A program made the translations under genes and the position numbers. Of a stretch of DNA of 9,155 nt, positions 5,661-9,155 are shown piece by piece. Origin of the DNA: Nitrospirota bacterium. Its GTDB lineage: Bacteria > Nitrospinota > Nitrospinia > Nitrospinales > VA-1. Where the stretch lies: positions 1 to 9,155 of the forward strand of contig QJWD01000264.1 in assembly GCA_003235465.1 (NCBI GenBank), read 5' to 3'. The notes under the pieces are model-generated. The model had not been told where the DNA came from, searched no databases, and was given only the letters and a program-made list of their open reading frames with translations. Each line of letters begins with the position of its first letter. Position 1 is the stretch's first letter.

Positions 5661-5737
5661 GTCCTGTCCTCCCGGTGAATGAGATTGAAGTGCCAGCGGT
5701 TCATGGTGGTCGCCCAAGGCGGAAAAGCGTCCCGCGC

Positions 5738-6769
5738 TCAGTGGGCGAGGGCGGGTGCGGCGGCGGCCAGCTGCCCGCAGGCCCCGAGCACATCCGAGCC
5801 GCGGTTCTTCCTGATGAATACGGAGTAATTGCGGGCGATGAGGATGTTCTGAAACGCCAGGATCCTGTCCTCCGAGGGAGGCCTGTACGGCGTGCTCCCG
5901 AAGGCGTTGAACGGGATGAGGTTGACCTTGCAGGGGAAGCCGTGCAGGAGTTTCACCAGCCGCCTGGCGTCGGCGTCGCTGTCGTTGATGCCTTCGAGCA
6001 GCACGTATTCGAAGGTGAGGCGGCGGTTGGATTTCAGGGGATAGTTTCTCAGGCAACCGAGGAGCGCTTCAATCGGGTGCTTGCGGTTGATCGGCATGAT
6101 CCGGTCGCGCACGGCGTTATCGGTGGCGTTCAGGGAGATCGCCAGGTTGACGTGCAGGTTTTCGCCCGCCAGCCGGTCGATCTTGTCCACCAGGCCCGAG
6201 GTGGACAGGGTGACGCGGCGCGTCGATAGACGCAGCGCATGCGGCGAGACCATCAGGCGAAGCGCGTCCACCACCGCATCGTAGTTGTCCAGCGGTTCGC
6301 CCATGCCCATGACCACGATGTTGCTGACGCCCTCGGGCTGGTCCTCCGCCACTTTAAGGTGCTGGCCGAGGATCTCCGCCGCCGTGAGGTTGCGCTTGAG
6401 GCCAAGGGTGGCCGTCTGGCAGAACGAGCAGGCCATGCGGCAACCCGCCTGGGTGGAGATGCACAGGGTTTTCCTGCCTTCGGCGGGCATCCACACGCTT
6501 TCGACACGGGCGCCGTCTTCCAGTTCAAACAGGTATTTGACCGAGCCGTCGCCGGAGGGCGACCGCGTAACGAGGCGCGGCAGCTGAAAGAAAAACGTTT
6601 CCTTGAGCTTTCCGCGCAGGTCCTTGGAGAGGTTGGTCATCGCCTCGAAATCGCGCTCGTTGTAGTTGTACACCCAGTTGAAAATCTGCTGGACGCGGTA
6701 GGGCTTCGCCCCCCACGACGTAACTATTTCATTCAACTGGGCTTCGGTCGTACCGAAAAAATTAATCAT
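5738..6769 (-). CDS. rlmN: Dual-specificity 23S rRNA A2503 / tRNA A37 C2-methyltransferase RlmN
   Basis: This 343-residue radical-SAM enzyme methylates C2 of A2503 in 23S rRNA and, in characterised homologues, A37 of some tRNAs. The [4Fe-4S]/SAM motif is C110-RMA-C114-SF-C117. The two mechanistic cysteines are also in place: C103 in TLCISTQ and C331 in VLGACGQL, which carries the methyl intermediate. GMGEPL (155-160) is the SAM-binding glycine-rich segment. The N-terminal accessory domain shows YRVQQIFNWVY (24-34) and MTNLSKDLR. The start at 6769 (MINFFG) follows an AAAGG ribosome binding site; an upstream in-frame ATG at 6808 would add 13 residues unlike the family. Length and motifs are normal. 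The LAB_N-type gene follows it, and a J-domain gene diverges from it. Confidence 0.96.
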   Translation of the reverse strand: MINFFGTTEAQLNEIVTSWGAKPYRVQQIFNWVYNYNERDFEAMTNLSKDLRGKLKETFFFQLPRLVTRSPSGDGSVKYLFELEDGARVESVWMPAEGRKTLCISTQAGCRMACSFCQTATLGLKRNLTAAEILGQHLKVAEDQPEGVSNIVVMGMGEPLDNYDAVVDALRLMVSPHALRLSTRRVTLSTSGLVDKIDRLAGENLHVNLAISLNATDNAVRDRIMPINRKHPIEALLGCLRNYPLKSNRRLTFEYVLLEGINDSDADARRLVKLLHGFPCKVNLIPFNAFGSTPYRPPSEDRILAFQNILIARNYSVFIRKNRGSDVLGACGQLAAAAPALAH

Positions 6770-6789
6770 TTTCAACCTTTGGCAAAACG

Positions 6790-6795
6790 AGTATA
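6790..6795 (-). promoter_or_regulatory. Possible -10 element of rlmN
   Basis: On the - strand this hexamer reads TATACT (four of six to consensus) in an A/T-rich pocket, 20 bases before the rlmN ATG. No good -35 hexamer lies 16-18 bases upstream, so the assignment is weak. It would give a leader of roughly 14 bases that still contains the AAAGG ribosome binding site. Confidence 0.25.
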
Positions 6796-6966
6796 TTGGC
6801 ATGCTCAATTTCCGGCACAGCCAAAAACCGTGGCGGGCGGCGAACGCCCTCTTGCAATCATAGCCAACGCGAACCGCGTCTGCTAGACAAATTTTCCGCG
6901 CTTTCCAAAAACCCCTGGCGAGGCCATGGGCGGGAAGGCGCTCACGAGCGGCTTTGGTCGTATACT

Positions 6967-7707
6967 ATGAACCCGACCCTCACGCCCGACCGCAGTATCG
7001 ATGAATGCCGACGGATTTTGAACGTCGACCCGCATGCGAGCCTGGAAGCGGTGCGTAAATCCTACCGCGCTCTCGTGCGCGAGCACCATCCCGATCTCAA
7101 TCCCGGCGGTAACGACGCGCGCATTCGCGACATCACCCGCGCCTACCGCCTGCTCAGGACGCACCATCTGGCCGCCGTGCCGGAGGAGCCGCCCGCCGGG
7201 CAGGAGCTGCCCGCCGCGCCGGTCCTAAGCATGCTGGACGTCGCGCGTGCGCGGGCCAGACGGCTCGGAAAGGACCTTTTCGGTTTGGATGTGGAGAAGG
7301 ACCTCGTGGTCGACGTCGCCACAGCCCTTGCCGGCGGCAAGGTGCGCGTGCGCCGGGGCAGGGCGAGCTTTTACGTCAGGCTGCCGGCGGGCGCGTGGCA
7401 GAGGATGCAGCTCAGGGTGCCCGGCCACGGCGACCTCGGGTTGTTCGGAAACCGGCGCGGCGACCTTTTGCTCAACATCCGCGTGCGCGATGAAGAGCCG
7501 GAGGCCGCCCTGGGCGAAGCGGTTTTCTATTACGAGATTCCGGTGCCCAGGTCGCGCGTCGCCGGCGGCCGGGTGCTGACCCTCGACTCGAAGGACGGCC
7601 CGATCAAATTTTTTCTTCCCCGCTCCGTCCAGGACGGCGAGACGTTCATTCTTAAATCCCGCCCCGGCGGCGGCAGCCGCCACATCGTGACCATCCGTCT
7701 TGTTTGA
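6967..7707 (+). CDS. CbpA-like J-domain co-chaperone (DnaJ family, no zinc finger)
   Basis: This gene encodes 246 residues starting MNPTLTPDRSIDECRRIL. Residues 12-67 form a J domain with the HPD motif at 41-43 (REHHPDLNPGGND), which stimulates DnaK ATPase in characterised members. A linker of about 40 residues rich in Pro, Ala and Arg follows. Residues 112-174 resemble the first DnaJ C-terminal substrate-binding beta domain (DLVVDVATALAGGKVRVRRG, then LPAGAWQRMQLRVPGHG and GDLLLNIRV). Residues 184-246 look like a second, more degenerate copy. There is no G/F-rich segment and no CxxCxGxG zinc centre, so it is closer to CbpA than to DnaJ. The ATG at 6967 is the only reasonable start, although its Shine-Dalgarno is poor. 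The gene is alone on its strand, and its stop lies nine bases from that of the convergent lipoprotein gene. Confidence 0.88.
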   Translation: MNPTLTPDRSIDECRRILNVDPHASLEAVRKSYRALVREHHPDLNPGGNDARIRDITRAYRLLRTHHLAAVPEEPPAGQELPAAPVLSMLDVARARARRLGKDLFGLDVEKDLVVDVATALAGGKVRVRRGRASFYVRLPAGAWQRMQLRVPGHGDLGLFGNRRGDLLLNIRVRDEEPEAALGEAVFYYEIPVPRSRVAGGRVLTLDSKDGPIKFFLPRSVQDGETFILKSRPGGGSRHIVTIRLV

Positions 7708-7716
7708 CCCCGCCGC

Positions 7717-8487
7717 TCAGGAATAAGTCCACAGGGTAATAAGCAGCGCCGCGGTGCTGAACACCGAGACGATCAGACTCGTTCCCGCGAGGCCGATCAG
7801 GGTGGGGGAGAGGGTGCTTCGGGTTTTTCCCGTAAGGCTTAGCGCCACCAGCATCAGGCTGAAGATGCCCGCGCCGATTCCGCCCCAGGTGATGCCCTTG
7901 AGCGTGGCGCTAAACACGATGTCCTCGTGCATATAATGCAGAACGAACACCGACCAGGAGATGCCGGCCATGGCGAGGAAGAACGCGCCGTACACAGGCA
8001 GGAAGATTCTTTCGGGGTTTGTGATCCAGATGCGCGCGCCGAACACGAACGAGATGCCGAGCAGGAAATAGGAAGACAGGTCGACGAGCAAGGCGTCCCT
8101 CTGTTGGGCGCGGATGTAGTTGAGCGCGCCGAGCACGTACTCCGAGACCTCGATCTCGTCCATCTCGTAGTAGCCGCCTTGCTTCGTGTCGTAAGCGAAG
8201 GCGCGCGCCGTGGTCGACTCGGCGGGCAGCGAGATGGCGCGGTAGCCGTTCTCGCCGGCGGACTGGATTTCCAGATAAACGATCCCCGCGTGGTATGTTA
8301 AATTGTACTTGGCGAGTTCCACCAGGTTCTTCGCGTAGCGCTTGTTCTCCTTGTGGAAGGCTTCCTGAATGGCCATCAAATCCTTGAGCGCCTTCCGCGC
8401 CTGAACGTCAGCGGTGTGCTCGAACAGGCCGGAACATCCGGCAAGAAAAATCATGAGCGCGGGTAAAAGTGCGGACAGTCGTTTCAT
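7717..8487 (-). CDS. Lipoprotein with pilin-like domain and four C-terminal membrane helices
   Basis: This gene encodes 256 residues starting MKRLSALLPALMIFLAGCSG. The N-terminus is a lipoprotein signal with lipobox L15-A-G-C18. Residues 27-60 (QARKALKDLMAIQEAFHKEN, then KRYAKNLVELA) resemble the segment after the N-terminal helix of type IV pilins and pseudopilins, and an extracytoplasmic beta-rich region (61-112) follows. Four hydrophobic helices then appear at about 132-152, 161-184, 195-218 and 229-253. A lipidated N-terminus followed by a polytopic membrane domain is unusual. The N-terminal helix may instead be an uncleaved anchor. I do not recognise a family, and the pilin likeness is by eye. 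No pilus genes are nearby. The ribosome binding site is weak; the start was chosen because of the signal sequence. Confidence 0.72.
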   Translation of the reverse strand: MKRLSALLPALMIFLAGCSGLFEHTADVQARKALKDLMAIQEAFHKENKRYAKNLVELAKYNLTYHAGIVYLEIQSAGENGYRAISLPAESTTARAFAYDTKQGGYYEMDEIEVSEYVLGALNYIRAQQRDALLVDLSSYFLLGISFVFGARIWITNPERIFLPVYGAFFLAMAGISWSVFVLHYMHEDIVFSATLKGITWGGIGAGIFSLMLVALSLTGKTRSTLSPTLIGLAGTSLIVSVFSTAALLITLWTYS

Positions 8488-8532
8488 GAAGTGCGATTTG
8501 TTCCAAGTAATTAATTGATTTGTAAGGGATAA

Positions 8533-8561
8533 TTTATAGCATACGGCGGCGGGGCGCGCAA
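8533..8561 (-). promoter_or_regulatory. Candidate promoter of the lipoprotein gene
   Basis: On the - strand, TTGCGC (8556-8561) and TATAAA (8533-8538) are separated by exactly 17 bases. The -10 matches consensus at five of six positions and the -35 at three. The segment 8500-8540 is the most A/T-rich patch of the window and lies between the divergent lipoprotein and pyrophosphatase genes, so it may hold promoters for both. No convincing + strand pair was found. Confidence 0.35.
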
Positions 8562-8584
8562 GCGCTTCTAGCCGGGACGAGACC

Positions 8585-9085
8585 ATGAAAGCATCCGGCC
8601 GCCTCGAGGGTTTGACCTTCGTCACCGGCAACGCAAACAAGGTGCGGGAAGCCGAGCAGATTCTCGGCGTCGGGATCCGCCATGTGAAACTCGCCGGGGC
8701 GCACGAGATCCAGACCAACGATCTCGACGAACTGGTTCTCCACAAGGCGGAGCAGGCGTTTCTGGCGATAGGAGGGCCCGTGCTGGTGGAGGATTCGGGC
8801 CTCGAGTTCACCGCCTGGAACGGCCTGCCCGGCGCCCTGGTCAAATGGTTCGAAAGCACCGTTGGCCTTTCCGGCATGCTGAAAATGCTGCAAGGCTTCG
8901 ACGACCGAGGCGCAATCGCCCGCTGTTCCGTGGCGCTCCACGACGGGAGCGGCATCGTTCTCGGGCACGGCGAGGTGGCGGGCCGGGTGGCTAACACCCT
9001 GTGCGGCGACGGCGGCTTCGGCTGGGACGCCCTCTTCATTCCCGACGGGCACGACCGGACCTATGGGGAAATGGCCGCCGGGTAG
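8585..9085 (+). CDS. ITPA/RdgB (HAM1) family dITP/XTP pyrophosphatase, cut by an in-frame TAG
   Basis: This frame encodes 166 residues starting MKASGRLEGLTFVTGNANKV. The family hydrolyses non-canonical purine triphosphates (dITP, ITP, XTP) to monophosphates in the cytoplasm. Visible motifs are the T14-G-N16 nucleotide site with K19, the catalytic acidic E69-D70-S-G72, and FGWD (145-148). The stretch AWNGLPGALVKWF (77-89) resembles the eukaryotic and archaeal ITPA branch more than E. coli RdgB. The frame stops at TAG 9083-9085, directly after EMAAG. Relatives read on with a glutamate and then KN(A)-SHR. The same frame continues past the stop with KNAISHRRRAFEALK. The truncated product would lack the conserved SHR nucleobase contact and the last helix, so it is probably impaired. 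The cause could be a true nonsense mutation, readthrough or a sequence error. Confidence 0.85.
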   Translation: MKASGRLEGLTFVTGNANKVREAEQILGVGIRHVKLAGAHEIQTNDLDELVLHKAEQAFLAIGGPVLVEDSGLEFTAWNGLPGALVKWFESTVGLSGMLKMLQGFDDRGAIARCSVALHDGSGIVLGHGEVAGRVANTLCGDGGFGWDALFIPDGHDRTYGEMAAG

Positions 9086-9155
9086 AAGAACGCTATCTCA
9101 CACAGGCGAAGGGCCTTCGAGGCGCTTAAGAACAACCTGGAGCGAACCGAATGCC
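9086..9155 (+). pseudogene. Separated 3' end of the ITPA/RdgB gene
   Basis: Immediately after the TAG the same frame reads KNAISHRRRAFEALKNNLER and stays open to the window edge. This is the expected family C-terminus: the SHR motif followed by the terminal helix. No start codon or ribosome binding site is placed to translate it independently. It is therefore the tail of the gene at 8585, kept apart only by one stop codon; its natural end may lie outside the window. Confidence 0.75.

Noticed and set aside
6961..6966. TATACT directly before the J-domain ATG as a -10 element
   Set aside because: Transcription from it would start inside the coding region and no -35 is at the right distance.
663..9085. 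Global reassignment of TAG to an amino acid (suggested by the TAG in the ITPA-type gene)
   Set aside because: TAG is the natural stop of bolA, the dihaem cytochrome and the LAB_N-type genes at family-typical lengths, so TAG works as a stop here.

Overview
The window is GC-rich DNA with strong G/C preference at third codon positions. It looks like a chromosomal segment of an aerobic or microaerobic Gram-negative bacterium. The Gram-negative call rests on a lipid A biosynthesis N-terminal-type membrane protein, a lipobox lipoprotein and a periplasmic c-type cytochrome. No phage, transposon, CRISPR, tRNA or rRNA signal is visible. Taxonomy cannot be fixed from the sequence. A deltaproteobacterial, Nitrospinota-like or Nitrospirota-like lineage would fit the divergent bd-like oxidase, but that is inference.

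Layout. Positions 1-60 hold the 3' tail of a + strand reading frame. It faces a small proline-tailed membrane protein (67-339, -). A probable two-gene + strand unit follows: a stand-alone zinc ribbon (403-618), apparently read from a leaderless promoter, and a BolA-family protein (663-956). The bolA 3' end overlaps by 13 bp the 3' end of a convergent leucine-rich-repeat gene (944-1423, -). An intrinsic terminator at 1508-1538 closes the main operon of the window on the - strand. That operon encodes a 708-residue bd-type oxygen-reductase-like membrane protein (2874-5000) and, overlapping or immediately behind it, a five-helix membrane protein with two periplasmic haem c domains (1567-2862). A 390-bp gene-free leader (5001-5390) with an imperfect internal duplication lies upstream.

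Next, also on the - strand, come a LAB_N-type small membrane protein (5391-5660) and rlmN (5738-6769). Divergent from rlmN is a CbpA-like J-domain protein (6967-7707, +). It converges on a lipoprotein with a pilin-like domain and four C-terminal membrane helices (7717-8487, -). The window ends in an ITPA/RdgB-type nucleotide pyrophosphatase gene (8585 onward, +) with an in-frame TAG at 9083-9085. The TAG stands where relatives have a glutamate codon, and conserved family sequence continues beyond it.

The most interesting system is the bd-like oxidase operon. The large subunit keeps recognisable CydA landmarks: a TM1 histidine, the LET glutamate helix, MQxP, and the later histidine helix. It has no GRQPW motif, no Q-loop, and an extra block of about 110 residues with about four helices. 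It is also preceded by a strongly acidic periplasmic stretch. Its only partner here is a dihaem cytochrome c, not CydB. The simplest reading is an oxygen reductase fed by cytochrome c rather than by quinol. The other genes are mainly housekeeping (rRNA methylation, dITP/XTP sanitation, chaperone, iron-sulphur-related BolA) mixed with small proteins of unknown role.
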